DNA of 64,000 nucleotides from Pandoraea aquatica (GTDB taxonomy: Bacteria > Pseudomonadota > Gammaproteobacteria > Burkholderiales > Burkholderiaceae), in contig NZ_CABPSN010000002.1 of the NCBI RefSeq assembly GCF_902459565.1, positions 620,001-684,000 on the forward strand, in the 5' to 3' direction. The notes beneath the pieces are model-generated. The model saw only the letters and a program-made list of their open reading frames with translations. It did not search any database and was not told the DNA's origin. Shown piece by piece: positions 29,981-39,362 of this stretch (positions are counted from its first letter, which is position 1; the number at the start of each line of letters is the position of its first letter). The position numbers were made by a program, and so were the translations under genes.

Positions 29981-30853
29981 TTACTTCGTGTCGATGGGGG
30001 CGAGTTCGCGGTGACGCACGAGCACGCTCGCTTCGTCGCGAAAGCGCGCGCCGAGCGTCTCGGAGATGAACACGGAGCGATGCTGTCCGCCCGTACATCC
30101 GATGGCGACCGTCAGATAGCTGCGGTTGTCGCGCATGAAGCTCGGCAACCACTTTTCCAGATACGCGCCGATGTCGTTGATCATCTCGTCCACTTCGGGA
30201 ATGGCGGACAGGAAATCGATCACGGGCTGATCGCGTCCGGTCAGCGGGCGCAATTGCATGTCGTAGTACGGATTGGGCAGAGAGCGGACATCGAAGACGA
30301 GGTCGGCGTCGAGCGGCACGCCATGCTTGAATCCGAACGATTCGAACATCAGCGTGAGGCCGGTCTGATCGTGCTGGACGAATTCGCGAATCCAGCGGCG
30401 CAAGGCACTCGCGCGCAGATTGCTGGTGTCGATCTGGTGACCTAGCTCGGTGACGCTGCTGAGCATCTCGCGCTCTTTCTCGATGGCTTCGACGAGCGAG
30501 CCGGTGGCCGAGAGCGTGTCGTCGCTGGCGGCAGAAAGCGGGTGACGGCGGCGCGTCTCCGAGAAGCGCTGCACCAGCGTTTGCGTGGTCGCATTGAGAA
30601 ACAGCACACGCACGTCGTGGCCGAAACGGCGCAGGCCGCCAATGATCGGCGGCAGTTCGGCGAGCGAGCCGCCGCTGCGCGCGTCGATGGCGACCGCGAG
30701 GCGCGTGTAATGCTGTGTTCCGAGGTAGACGGCGAGTTCAGGCAGAAAGCGCGACGGCAGATTGTCGACGCAGTAGTAACCCGCATCCTCGAGGACGTTC
30801 AGGGCGAGCGATTTGCCCGAGCCGGATACGCCGGTAATCAGTACGATCTTCAT
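29981..30853 (-). CDS. rapZ: RNase adapter protein RapZ
   Basis: The 290-aa protein has Walker [52 protein letters not shown] and [12 protein letters not shown] near the C-terminus. In enterobacteria RapZ guides degradation of the GlmZ small RNA and senses glucosamine-6-phosphate; in betaproteobacteria its target is less clear. It belongs to the rpoN-hpf-ptsN-hprK neighbourhood, although a psiF gene separates it from hprK here. ATG 30853 starts MKIVLITG. Confidence 0.94.
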   Translation of the reverse strand: MKIVLITGVSGSGKSLALNVLEDAGYYCVDNLPSRFLPELAVYLGTQHYTRLAVAIDARSGGSLAELPPIIGGLRRFGHDVRVLFLNATTQTLVQRFSETRRRHPLSAASDDTLSATGSLVEAIEKEREMLSSVTELGHQIDTSNLRASALRRWIREFVQHDQTGLTLMFESFGFKHGVPLDADLVFDVRSLPNPYYDMQLRPLTGRDQPVIDFLSAIPEVDEMINDIGAYLEKWLPSFMRDNRSYLTVAIGCTGGQHRSVFISETLGARFRDEASVLVRHRELAPIDTK

Positions 30854-30972
30854 GACATTTCCCGAATACAACCATCATGGTAAGCGATTGTGTCGTACGG
30901 GTGTCGCGTGCGCAAAAACGCGGGCGCTTCTGCTGCTTTCGCTGCGTTTTCGAGAATCCCGATCCGCAAGCG

Positions 30973-30998
30973 AAAACGGCGCCCGCATGGGGCGCCGT
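30973..30998 (-). terminator. Terminator of the psiF-like gene
   Basis: On the minus strand ACGGCGCC (30998-30991) pairs with GGCGCCGT (30983-30976) with a short loop, then TTTTCG. The T run is short. Confidence 0.6.
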
Positions 30999-31021
30999 CG
31001 GGTCAACGCTGGGCGTAAAAC

Positions 31022-31354
31022 TTAGGCTGCCGGCGCGTTCGAGAGGCACGACTTCATGAACGCTTTGCGATCGTCGCCCTTCTTGCCGCTGGCTTGCGTA
31101 TTGCAGGTCTTCATCTTTTCCTGCTGCGTCTGCTTGGCGGCCGGTGCGGCCCCGCCGGCGGACAGACACTGCTTCATGAAGGCCTTGCGGTCGTCACCCT
31201 TCTTGCCGGTCGCTTGCGAGTTGCAAGCCTTCATCTTGTCTTGTTGGGAGTTGGTCGCCTTGGGGGCAGATGCCGGGGCGGCGGCCGTTTGAGCGAACAC
31301 GGGCGATGCGAGCAGCGGGGATACCAGAAGCAGTGCAGCGAGTGCTTTTTTCAT
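31022..31354 (-). CDS. PsiF repeat family secreted protein
   Basis: The 110-aa protein has a clear signal peptide (MKKALAALLLVSPLLASPVFA) and two near-identical PsiF repeats of about 30 residues, each with the pattern QQxKMKxCNxQAxGKKGDDRKAFMKxCLS, carrying two cysteines each. PsiF in E. coli is induced by phosphate starvation, but its function is unknown. A promoter of sigma-70 type is visible upstream; no full Pho box was found. It interrupts the hprK-rapZ order, with its own promoter and terminator, so it is probably a single-gene unit. Confidence 0.88.
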   Translation of the reverse strand: MKKALAALLLVSPLLASPVFAQTAAAPASAPKATNSQQDKMKACNSQATGKKGDDRKAFMKQCLSAGGAAPAAKQTQQEKMKTCNTQASGKKGDDRKAFMKSCLSNAPAA

Positions 31355-31408
31355 GATCGTCTCTCCAAAAGGTCGTGACGCACGGGCACGGGGATGAACC
31401 GCGTTGCG

Positions 31409-31437
31409 ATTACAACATGTTAGAAAACGCGCCGCAA
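31409..31437 (-). promoter_or_regulatory. Candidate promoter of the psiF-like gene
   Basis: On the minus strand TTGCGG (31437-31432), a 17-base spacer and TGTAAT (31414-31409) lie about 55 bases before the start codon: five of six matches at -10, three at -35. Confidence 0.4.
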
Positions 31438-31536
31438 TCGCGCGGCGTTGACAGAAAAACGCAAAAGTAGCGGTATACCCGGAAGGTTTCGGCGGTTTCA
31501 GCGCTTTCAGGCCGCTGATTCACCGACGGCGCACGC

Positions 31537-32502
31537 TCAGAGCAATTTGCCCTGCATGCCGTCCGGGTCCTGCATGGCCTGGCGCTGACGCTCCATGAAG
31601 TCCTTGAGCGTATCGATCCCGCGCAGTTGCAGAATCGTGTTTCGCACGGCCGCTTCGACCAGCACGGCGAGGTTTCGCCCGGCGGCCACTTGCAGAATCA
31701 CCTTGTTGATCGGCAGGCCCAGCACGTCGACCGTCTGCGCTTCGAGCGGCAGACGCTGGAATTCGCCATCGGGACGGCGCACCAGTTGCACGATCAGCTT
31801 GAGCTTCATCTTCCGGCGCACGGCCGTCTCACCGAAGATCGTCTTGATGTCGAGCAGACCGAGACCCCGCACTTCCAGCAGGTTTTGCAGCAGCGGCGGG
31901 CAGCGGCCTTCGACGAAATCAGGCCCGAGGCGCACGAAATCGACTGCATCGTCGGCCACCAGGCCGTGCCCACGGCTGATCAGCTCCAGACCGAGTTCGC
32001 TCTTGCCGAGGCCGGAGTCGCCGGTGAGCAGCACGCCCATGCCCAGAATGTCGATGAAAACGCCGTGCATCGTGCAACGCGGTGCGAAAACACGAGAAAT
32101 GTACAGACGCAGGCTGTCGATGACCGAGGCGGTCGACAGCGGCGTGGTGAACAGCGGGGTGGAAGAGCGCGTACAGCGCAGCACCAGATCGGGCGGCGCT
32201 TCGAGGCCGTCGGCCACCACGAGGAACGGCGGTTCCAGCGCGATGACTTCGCCCATGTGGCGCTTGCGGTTTTCGTCCGTGAGACGCTGGTAGTAGCGCA
32301 GCTCGGCTTCGCCGAGCACCTGAATCCGGTTTGGGTGGATGAGGTTCAGGTGGCCTACGAGGTCGGCGCTGGAAGTCGCCGTGGCCACGCTTTCCGGCGT
32401 GAAGCCGCGCTCCCAACCTTCATGGCCCGTGAGCCACGACAGACGCAACGTCGCGGCGTTGTCGTCGAAAATGCTTTGCGCGTTGATGCCGGTCAGTTCC
32501 AC
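31537..32502 (-). CDS. hprK: HPr kinase/phosphorylase
   Basis: The 321-aa protein has an N-terminal receiver-like domain and a C-terminal kinase with Walker [20 protein letters not shown] near residue 155 and the signature [19 protein letters not shown]. It phosphorylates HPr on serine. In proteobacteria it appears with a reduced PTS that regulates rather than transports, and here it follows ptsN by 90 bases. The start is GTG 32502, with GAGGCG upstream. It belongs to the rpoN-hpf-ptsN-hprK run. Confidence 0.95.
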   Translation of the reverse strand: MELTGINAQSIFDDNAATLRLSWLTGHEGWERGFTPESVATATSSADLVGHLNLIHPNRIQVLGEAELRYYQRLTDENRKRHMGEVIALEPPFLVVADGLEAPPDLVLRCTRSSTPLFTTPLSTASVIDSLRLYISRVFAPRCTMHGVFIDILGMGVLLTGDSGLGKSELGLELISRGHGLVADDAVDFVRLGPDFVEGRCPPLLQNLLEVRGLGLLDIKTIFGETAVRRKMKLKLIVQLVRRPDGEFQRLPLEAQTVDVLGLPINKVILQVAAGRNLAVLVEAAVRNTILQLRGIDTLKDFMERQRQAMQDPDGMQGKLL

Positions 32503-32592
32503 CGCGTCGCCTCGTTCGGTTGGGTATGGGAGCTACGGAATTCGTGTGTGTTCGCGGCGATTCGTACCTGTGGGCAGACGACTCGGGACGAC

Positions 32593-33048
32593 TCAGGGCT
32601 TCCAGTTCGTCAGCGCGGTATGCACATCCTTGGCGCTGGGCGCATTGATCAGGATACTGCGCATCTCGGGGTCCGAGAGCAACTGAGCAATTTCGGACAG
32701 GATTTCGAGATGCTGCTGCGTCGCCTGCTCGGGCACGAGCAACACGAACAGGAGGGAGACGGGCTGACCGTCGGGGGCTTCGAACGGAATGGCTTCTTCC
32801 AGGCGGATGAACGCGGCGGCCGGGACCTTCAGGCCCTTGATGCGTCCATGCGGAATCGCCACGCCTTCGCCAAGACCCGTCGAGCCGAGACGCTCACGGG
32901 CGAACAGATTGTCGGTTACCACTGCGCGAGAAAGCCCGGCATTGTTCTCGAAGAGGAGGCCGACCTGTTCGAACAGGCGCTTCTTGCTGGTAACGGACAG
33001 TCCAAGCAGGATGTTGGACTCGAGTATGAGTTTGGCTAAACGGTTCAT
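32593..33048 (-). CDS. ptsN: Nitrogen-regulatory PTS IIA protein
   Basis: The 151-aa EIIA(Ntr) protein has the phosphorylation site in GLGEGVAIPHGRIKGL (His near residue 66) and the fold landmarks LFVLLVPEQATQQHLEILSEIAQLL. It takes phosphate from NPr and regulates potassium and nitrogen metabolism instead of carrying sugar. ATG 33048 starts MNRLAKLILESNILLGL; the ribosome binding site is weak. Its place after hpf is standard. Confidence 0.95.
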   Translation of the reverse strand: MNRLAKLILESNILLGLSVTSKKRLFEQVGLLFENNAGLSRAVVTDNLFARERLGSTGLGEGVAIPHGRIKGLKVPAAAFIRLEEAIPFEAPDGQPVSLLFVLLVPEQATQQHLEILSEIAQLLSDPEMRSILINAPSAKDVHTALTNWKP

Positions 33049-33158
33049 CTTGTAATGCGGGCGAACGTTTAGTCGCCCTCCAACCCCCGATTGACCTCGC
33101 ATTATAGACCACTCGCCGCCGCGCTCGCGGCAAGTCACGGAAGTGGGGCGAACCATAC

Positions 33159-33181
33159 AAAAGGGGCCGTTCAACGGCCCC
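33159..33181 (-). terminator. Terminator between hpf and ptsN
   Basis: GGGGCCGT and ACGGCCCC pair around a three-base loop (33163-33181); on the minus strand they run into TTTTG. It may partly separate hpf from ptsN. Confidence 0.7.
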
Positions 33182-33284
33182 GCGGTGGGTGATGCCAGAC
33201 TTACAACAGACGGATCTGCGCTCGGGTGGTTCCTTGCGGGTTTTCGTCAGTATCAGCCAATGCGATTACCACGCCTGAACGATG

Positions 33285-33641
33285 CTATTGCAGCGGTTCC
33301 GCCTCAGGGGGAAGTTCGTGGTGCTTGATGGCCTCGCGACCGTGATCCTGAACCTTGTCCTTGTACTGCATTACCTTGCGGTCGAGCATGTCGATCAGCT
33401 TGTCGATGGCGGCATACATATTCTCGTCACACTTTTCGACGAAAATTTCCTTGCCCTTGAGAAACACCGTGACGCTGGCGATCTGGCGTCCGCTCTTCTC
33501 CTTGGTCTTGTCGACAGAGAGGATCACCTCGGCACCGATTAGCTGATCGAAATGATTCAACACGCGGTTAAGCTTGTTGACGACAAATTCGCGCAGCGAG
33601 GGCGTGAGTTCGAGATGGTGTCCACTGATCTTCAGATTCAT
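33285..33641 (-). CDS. hpf: Ribosome hibernation promoting factor
   Basis: The 118-aa protein matches the short HPF/YfiA family: [39 protein letters not shown] and [22 protein letters not shown]. It binds the ribosomal decoding centre and promotes 100S dimers in stationary phase. AAGGAG precedes ATG 33641. Its position after rpoN is conserved in proteobacteria. Confidence 0.95.
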   Translation of the reverse strand: MNLKISGHHLELTPSLREFVVNKLNRVLNHFDQLIGAEVILSVDKTKEKSGRQIASVTVFLKGKEIFVEKCDENMYAAIDKLIDMLDRKVMQYKDKVQDHGREAIKHHELPPEAEPLQ

Positions 33642-33782
33642 AGCTGCTCTCCTTGCTGAAATGCCGAAGTGCAGGCCGCGTCAACGTTGACGCTGGCTAG
33701 CGAGGGTGCGAGCCATTGACGTGACGCAATGTCGCACTGCGGCGTGATGCCCCAGCGGCCAACATGGCGCACCAGGACTGTC

Positions 33783-35273
33783 CTACAAAGATTTGCGCAA
33801 GTTCACTGCGGGGATTCGCATGGCCTCGCGGTACTTCGCGACAGTACGCCGCGCCACCACAAAACCTTGCTCTGCCAGCAGTTCCGCGATACGGCTATCG
33901 GAAAGGGGGCTCTGCGGGTCTTCTGCTCCTATCAGTTGCTTGATGAGTGCGCGGATAGCGGTCGATGACGCAGCGCCTCCGGCTTCCGTTGCCACGTGCG
34001 ATCCGAAGAAGTACTTGAGCTCGAAGGTTCCAAATGGAGTGAGCATGTACTTACTCGTCGTCACCCGTGAAATCGTGGATTCATGTAAACCCAGCGTATC
34101 AGCAATCTCGCGTAAAACCAAGGGCCGCATGCCGATTTCGCCATGCGTGAAGAAGTTCTTTTGACGCTCGACAATGGCCTGCGCCACCCGCAGGATCGTG
34201 TCGAAGCGTTGCTGGATGTTCTTGATCAGCCAGCGTGCTTCCTGCAACTGCTGTTGGAGGTTGCCGGTTCCCGGATCGTTCCGGTTATTTCGGAGAATGC
34301 GCGCATACATCTCGTTGATGCGCAGGCGCGGCATCACTTCCGGATTCAGCTCCGCCGTCCACCCGCTACCCTGCTTGCGTACCAGCACGTCCGGCACGAC
34401 ATAGTCGGCCTGAGGTGAGCCGTACGCCGCGCCCGGGAAGGGATCCAGCGAGCGAATCAGTTGATGTGCGGCGCGCAGGCCGTCTTCGCCGACACCCAGC
34501 AGACGGCGCAGACGCGTGTAATCGCGCGCGGCCAGCAGTTCCAGGTGATCGGTGACGATGCGCAGCGAGAGCGTGCGCACACCGCTTGCGGGCAGTCGCT
34601 GGAGCTGTAGACGCAGGCACTCGGCCGGGCTGCGAGCGCCCACGCCCGCGGGGTCGAAGCTTTGCAGCAGCGCCAGTGCCGCGTTGATTTCTTCCGTTTC
34701 GAGCGCCAGCTCTTCGGGCATTTCGGCCTGAATTTCGTCGAGCAGGCTGCCGAGGTAGCCGTCTTCGTCCAGCGATTCGATCAGGAACTCCACCAACGCG
34801 CGGTCGCGCGGCGCGGCCTTGGTCAGGCGCAGCTGGGCCAGCAGATGTTCGCGGAGGTTGGGATGGTCGACGTGCAGTTGCGGACGCGCATTGTCGTCGT
34901 CGTCCGATGCGCTGCCGGAGCGGGCGAAGTCGTTCAGGCTCCAGTCGCTGCCGTTATCCGACGCGTTGTCGTCGAAGCGGGTCTCGCCGTCGAGTTCGCG
35001 CGCGTCGTCGTGGCCGTTGGCGGCCTCGGGACCGCTGTCGTTCGAACTGCTCGACGACGAACTCCGCTCGTTGCGCAGCGACCCGTCCGTGCCCACACGC
35101 ACCGAACCGGCGAGCCAATCGTCCTCGCGCTCGAGCATCGGGTTCTGGGTGAGGGCGTGCTCGACTTCCTGTTGAAGTTCGAGCGTCGACAGTTGCAACA
35201 ATCGGATCGATTGCTGCAACTGCGGCGTGAGGGTCAGGTGCTGCGAGGTGCGGAGTTGAAGAGTCGGTTTCAT
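33783..35273 (-). CDS. rpoN: RNA polymerase sigma-54 factor
   Basis: The 496-aa protein has the glutamine/leucine-rich region I ([23 protein letters not shown]) that contacts activators, an acidic serine-rich linker with a run of serines near residue 73, a core-binding domain, and the RpoN box [10 protein letters not shown] at residues 474-483. It directs transcription from -24/-12 promoters with AAA+ activators. It follows lptB, the usual order. Confidence 0.97.
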   Translation of the reverse strand: MKPTLQLRTSQHLTLTPQLQQSIRLLQLSTLELQQEVEHALTQNPMLEREDDWLAGSVRVGTDGSLRNERSSSSSSSNDSGPEAANGHDDARELDGETRFDDNASDNGSDWSLNDFARSGSASDDDDNARPQLHVDHPNLREHLLAQLRLTKAAPRDRALVEFLIESLDEDGYLGSLLDEIQAEMPEELALETEEINAALALLQSFDPAGVGARSPAECLRLQLQRLPASGVRTLSLRIVTDHLELLAARDYTRLRRLLGVGEDGLRAAHQLIRSLDPFPGAAYGSPQADYVVPDVLVRKQGSGWTAELNPEVMPRLRINEMYARILRNNRNDPGTGNLQQQLQEARWLIKNIQQRFDTILRVAQAIVERQKNFFTHGEIGMRPLVLREIADTLGLHESTISRVTTSKYMLTPFGTFELKYFFGSHVATEAGGAASSTAIRALIKQLIGAEDPQSPLSDSRIAELLAEQGFVVARRTVAKYREAMRIPAVNLRKSL

Positions 35274-35366
35274 AGCGGTCTCGCCTTCATTGTAGAGGCT
35301 TTGTCACGCCAACGGAACCGTCCCTGACTCCTATCGGAGGCAGGGTTTACATGCGAAAAATCTGCT

Positions 35367-36170
35367 TTACATCCGGAAATTTTCGCCCAGATAGACGCGG
35401 CGGACGCTTTCGTCGGCGACGATCTGGTCAGGCGTGCCGGCGGCGAGCACCGAGCCTTCGCTGATGATGTACGCGTGATCGCAGATACCCAGCGTCTCGC
35501 GCACGTTGTGGTCGGTAATCAGGACACCGATGCCTCGGTCCTTGAGAAAGCGCACGATCCGCTGAATTTCCAGCACGGCGATCGGGTCGACGCCCGCGAA
35601 CGGTTCGTCGAGCAAAATAAAGCGCGGCTGCGTAGCCAGGGCGCGCGCGATTTCCACGCGACGACGCTCACCGCCCGAGAGCGACATCGCCGGATTCTCG
35701 CGCAGATGGCCCACCTGAAGCTCATCGAGCAGGGCTTCGATGCGGCGTTCGATTTCGTCGCGCTTGAGGGGCTTGCCCTGCGCATCGACCTGCAATTCGA
35801 GCACGGCGCGAATGTTGTCTTCGACCGTGAGCTTGCGGAATACCGACGCTTCCTGCGGCAGATACGACACACCCATGCGGGCGCGCTCGTGGATCGGCAG
35901 TTCGCTGATGAGGTTGCCGTCGAGCTGGATTTCGCCGTCGTCGGCGGGCACCAGACCCACGATCATGTAGAACGACGTCGTCTTGCCCGCGCCGTTCGGG
36001 CCGAGCAGACCCACGACCTCGCCGCTCTTCACGTCGAGCGATACATCCTTGACGACGGTACGCGCGCCGTACTGCTTCTTGAGCGAGCGCACGACGAGCG
36101 CGCTGGGCTTGCCCACCGGGCCGGCGCCCGGGTTGATGGTCGAGGCGTTGCTATTGGCAGAATTACTCAC
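35367..36170 (-). CDS. lptB: LPS export ABC transporter ATP-binding protein
   Basis: The 267-aa ATPase has Walker [18 protein letters not shown], the LptB-type [14 protein letters not shown], signature [15 protein letters not shown], Walker [14 protein letters not shown] and the switch H in TDHNVRE. It powers LptFG extraction of LPS. I chose GTG 36170 because it overlaps the lptA stop (GTGAGTAA, eight bases), typical of coupled translation; there is no ATG near the conserved [11 protein letters not shown] start. The N-terminus thereby has about 24 extra residues. Confidence 0.95.
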   Translation of the reverse strand: MSNSANSNASTINPGAGPVGKPSALVVRSLKKQYGARTVVKDVSLDVKSGEVVGLLGPNGAGKTTSFYMIVGLVPADDGEIQLDGNLISELPIHERARMGVSYLPQEASVFRKLTVEDNIRAVLELQVDAQGKPLKRDEIERRIEALLDELQVGHLRENPAMSLSGGERRRVEIARALATQPRFILLDEPFAGVDPIAVLEIQRIVRFLKDRGIGVLITDHNVRETLGICDHAYIISEGSVLAAGTPDQIVADESVRRVYLGENFRM

Positions 36171-36861
36171 GCGGATTCCCGATGTTCTTGGAAGGCGACA
36201 GCGGCGGCAGGTCGCCCTTGGGCGCCGCGGCCGGCTTGCTGGCCGCGCCCGGGGCCTGTGCTTGGGCGCCCGTGGCATTGCGCGGTGCGAGCGTGGCGCG
36301 TACGCGGCCGTTCGGATTGTTGGGGTTGACCTGATCGGCCCCGCTGTTGGCGGTGTAGACCTCATTGTAGGTGTCGTACGTGATCACGCTGCCGTGAATC
36401 TCGTCGAGCACCTTCGTGCCGCCGGCCAGACGCTTGAGCGTGGCTTGCGTGGTGAGCGTGGCGACTTCGGTCTTGCCGTTGTAATAGATGGTCTGGCCCC
36501 AGCCGTCGATGTACTCGTCCATGCCGTCGCGCTTCTGACGCATGTACGCGAGCGGGCCGCCCGGCTTGTAGTAAGCGGTGGCGTACTGATAGCCCTCCGG
36601 ATCCTGAGTCACTTCGACGCGATCGGCCTTGAGGAGGATCGTCCCCTTGGTCATCGTCACGTTGCCGGTGAAGATGTTGACCTGCTTGAGGTCGTCATAG
36701 CTCATGTGGTCCGACTCGATGTTGAGCGGCTTGTCGCGGTCGGCGCGTTCGGCGTGGGCCAGCGGCGCGGCCAGCGCACCGAGAACGGCGAAGGCGGCGG
36801 CCAGCGCGCGAAGCGCACGCAGCGATACAGAGGCGGGTCGCAGTGAAAGGCGATCGGTCAT
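36163..36861 (-). CDS. lptA: LPS transport periplasmic protein LptA
   Basis: The 232-aa protein has a signal peptide ending near APLAHAE, then the OstA/LptA beta-jellyroll ([47 protein letters not shown]), and a proline/alanine-rich tail not needed by the fold. It bridges LPS from LptC to the outer membrane translocon. The start overlaps the lptC stop by four bases (ATGA). Confidence 0.94.
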   Translation of the reverse strand: MTDRLSLRPASVSLRALRALAAAFAVLGALAAPLAHAERADRDKPLNIESDHMSYDDLKQVNIFTGNVTMTKGTILLKADRVEVTQDPEGYQYATAYYKPGGPLAYMRQKRDGMDEYIDGWGQTIYYNGKTEVATLTTQATLKRLAGGTKVLDEIHGSVITYDTYNEVYTANSGADQVNPNNPNGRVRATLAPRNATGAQAQAPGAASKPAAAPKGDLPPLSPSKNIGNPRE

Positions 36862-37535
36862 GGGGTCTTGGAGCCCTGTGGAGTCTGAGATGGCGCGCGT
36901 GGAGCCGTAGGCGCTGCGGTCTGGCCGGACGGCGTCGGACGCTTGGCGCCCAGTTCCGCCGGCTGGATCGTGCCGTGAACATTGCCGAGCAATTGTACGG
37001 CGCGCGAGATGTTATTGAAAATCATGCCGTCGCCATACATCACGGACGATCCGCGGAACAGCTGAACCGGCAGTTCGGTGCGTACGATGTCTTCGTTCAC
37101 GAGCACCTGGAAGTGCTCGGACAGGGCGCGCATTTCCGGATCGCGCGGCCCCGGCTGACGCACCACGACCGCGTCGTCGTACAGATCGACGATCGACATA
37201 TCGGCGTTGAGCGTACCGCGCTTGCTCGTCGCGGTCACTTCGGGCTGATCGGGCGTGAAGGCGCGCACGGCCGGCATCGTCATGGCCGTGGTCTGGTCGT
37301 CTTCGAAGTGCGTCATGTGAACGGCGTTGACGCGGTACTGCGTCACCCCGTTGGGCGCGAGCATGGAGATCACCATGTCGTCGGCGTAGTAATCGGGAAT
37401 GTGCTGCTTCACGTACGGCGCGCGGTCAGCGTCGGACGGCAGCGTGCGCTGCACGAGCCAGTACGTGCCGGCTGCGAGGCTTGCCAGGACAGCAATCGCG
37501 ATCAGCGAAGCGGGCGAGACGCGTTGGATGGCCAT
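36858..37535 (-). CDS. lptC: LPS export system protein LptC
   Basis: The 225-aa protein has one N-terminal membrane anchor (LIAIAVLASLAAGTYWLVQRTL) and a periplasmic jellyroll (PDYYADDMVISMLAPNGVTQYRVNAVHMTHFEDDQTT). The C-terminal 30 residues are proline-rich and probably disordered. It receives LPS from LptBFG and passes it to LptA. It follows kdsC by 24 bases. Confidence 0.92.
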   Translation of the reverse strand: MAIQRVSPASLIAIAVLASLAAGTYWLVQRTLPSDADRAPYVKQHIPDYYADDMVISMLAPNGVTQYRVNAVHMTHFEDDQTTAMTMPAVRAFTPDQPEVTATSKRGTLNADMSIVDLYDDAVVVRQPGPRDPEMRALSEHFQVLVNEDIVRTELPVQLFRGSSVMYGDGMIFNNISRAVQLLGNVHGTIQPAELGAKRPTPSGQTAAPTAPRAPSQTPQGSKTP

Positions 37536-37559
37536 GGGTGGATCGACTCTCCCGGCGCG

Positions 37560-38141
37560 TCAGGCAATGGCTTCGGCGAGCAGGGCGTCGTAACGTCCCT
37601 GCGCACGCAAGATGAAGTCGCACAACTCGCGTGCGGCACCTTCGCCGCCGCGCGTGCTCGCGATCCAGTGACAGCGTGTCTTCACTTCGATGTGCGCATT
37701 GGCCGGGCAGGCGGCAAAGCCCACGCGCGTGAGCACCGGCAGGTCGGGCCAGTCGTCGCCGATATGCCCGCAGACGTCGGCCGTCACGCCCACTTTGGCG
37801 CACAGGTCTTCGAACGCGGTGCGCTTGTCGTGCACGCCCTGATAGACGTGTGCGACGCGCAGATCCGCCGCGCGCTTGGCGACGATATCCGACTGGCGTC
37901 CCGTGATGATGGCGGTGACGATGCCGGCTTCGCCCAACAGCTTCAGACCATGACCATCGAGCGAATCGAAGGTCTTGATGACTTCACCCACCGGGCCATA
38001 GCGCAGACCGCCGTCGGTCAGCACGCCATCGACGTCGAACACCATGACGCGCAGACGCGCCGCGCGAAGCGTGGCGGCCGCTGCGTCGAAGGAGACGATG
38101 CCGGAGGGATTAGGGGAATTCGTTTGACTCTGATGACTCAT
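37560..38141 (-). CDS. kdsC: 3-deoxy-D-manno-octulosonate 8-phosphate phosphatase
   Basis: The 193-aa HAD phosphatase has motif I VMVFDVDGVLTDG, motif II IITGRQSDIVAKRA, and motif III/IV GHIGDDWPDLPVL. It hydrolyses KDO-8-P in lipopolysaccharide core synthesis. ATG 38141 (MSHQSQTN) is preferred to a TTG 24 bases upstream. It begins 25 bases after kdsD and continues into the lpt genes. Confidence 0.94.
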   Translation of the reverse strand: MSHQSQTNSPNPSGIVSFDAAAATLRAARLRVMVFDVDGVLTDGGLRYGPVGEVIKTFDSLDGHGLKLLGEAGIVTAIITGRQSDIVAKRAADLRVAHVYQGVHDKRTAFEDLCAKVGVTADVCGHIGDDWPDLPVLTRVGFAACPANAHIEVKTRCHWIASTRGGEGAARELCDFILRAQGRYDALLAEAIA

Positions 38142-38166
38142 TGGCGGACGGCTCTGGGCAGACAAC

Positions 38167-39147
38167 TCACACGACCTTGGCGGCGAACAGGTCGTGGACG
38201 TTCAGCGCGCCGACCAGGCGGCCGTTTTCCGTCACGAGCAACTGCATGATGCCGAAGCGTTCCATCAGTTCGGCGGCTTCTGCGGCGAGCTTGTCCGGGT
38301 CGATGGTGCGTGGATCGGCCTTCATCACGTCGGCCAGCTTCAGCGAGGTGAAATCGAGTGTACGCTTGAACAAACGACGCAAGTCGCCGTCCGTAAAGAT
38401 ACCAACGACGCGATCGTCGGCATCTACGATGGCGGTCATGCCGAGACCCTTGGCGGTCATCTCGATCAGGGCGTCGGAGAGATTGGCGTCGGAGCGCACG
38501 CGCGGCACGGCGTCGCCAGTGCGCATGACATCGCGCACGAAGGTCAGCAACCGGCGGCCCAATGCGCCACCCGGATGCGAGCGGGCGAAGTCTTCTGCGC
38601 CGAAACCGCGTGCGTCGAGCAGCGTGACGGCAAGCGCGTCGCCGAGCGCGAGGGCAGCCGTGGTGCTGGCGGTGGGCGCGAGGCCCAGCGGGCAGGCTTC
38701 CTTCTCGACGTGCGCGTCGAGATGCACGTCGGACAGACGGCCAAGGCTCGATGCGGCGTTGCCGGTCATGGCGATGAGCTTCGCGCCGATGCGCTTGATC
38801 ATCGGCAGGATGCTGACCAGCTCACCCGTTTCGCCGGAATTGGACAGGGCGACGACGACGTCGTCGGCCGTGATCATGCCCAAATCGCCGTGGCTGGCTT
38901 CTGCAGGGTGAACGAAGAATGCGGGGGTACCGGTGCTGGCGAACGTGGCGGCGAGTTTGCGGCCGATGTGGCCGGACTTGCCCATCCCGGTGACGACCAC
39001 ACGCCCGCGGCAGGCAAGCAGCAGCGAGACCGCTTCGAAGAAGCTGTCGTCGAGGTGCGCGGACACGCGTTCGATGGCGTCGGCTTCAGTGCGCAACACC
39101 TCCCGGGCGACCTCTAGTGCCCGGCCTGGATTGATTTTCGCTATCAT
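38167..39147 (-). CDS. kdsD: Arabinose-5-phosphate isomerase
   Basis: The 326-aa protein has an N-terminal SIS sugar-isomerase domain (LACRGRVVVTGMGKSGHIGRKLAATFASTGTPA, ALSNSGETGELVS) and two C-terminal CBS domains (LIEMTAKGLGMTAIVDADDRVVGIFTDGDLRR and LMERFGIMQLLVTENGRLVGALNVHDLF). It converts ribulose-5-P to arabinose-5-P for KDO. It heads the kdsD-kdsC-lptC-lptA-lptB-rpoN run and is divergent from the CPA2 antiporter gene. Confidence 0.95.
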   Translation of the reverse strand: MIAKINPGRALEVAREVLRTEADAIERVSAHLDDSFFEAVSLLLACRGRVVVTGMGKSGHIGRKLAATFASTGTPAFFVHPAEASHGDLGMITADDVVVALSNSGETGELVSILPMIKRIGAKLIAMTGNAASSLGRLSDVHLDAHVEKEACPLGLAPTASTTAALALGDALAVTLLDARGFGAEDFARSHPGGALGRRLLTFVRDVMRTGDAVPRVRSDANLSDALIEMTAKGLGMTAIVDADDRVVGIFTDGDLRRLFKRTLDFTSLKLADVMKADPRTIDPDKLAAEAAELMERFGIMQLLVTENGRLVGALNVHDLFAAKVV

Positions 39148-39362
39148 GCGCGGAGTATATCAAAACGGACGTAGCGCCGAAGGACAGCCGCGCCACGTCT
39201 GGCCCCGCGCCCCGCTCAGCGCCATTCGGGACATCGCCTGAACCGGTTCGGTTTCCCGCCCTGTGCCGTTGCCCGGACGTAATCTGGCACGGCCCTTGCA
39301 TGACATTGGCAAGACAACGCACCCCGCTCACCCGGAATCACTCAGGAAACCGACTCTAGCTG

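Noticed and set aside
31355-31536. A Pho box in front of the psiF-like gene
   Set aside because: Only one CTGTCA-like half is present on the minus strand; the second repeat at the proper four-base spacing is missing.
38141-38165. Upstream TTG start for kdsC
   Set aside because: It adds eight unconserved residues and almost touches the kdsD stop; ATG 38141 is closer to the conserved HAD start.
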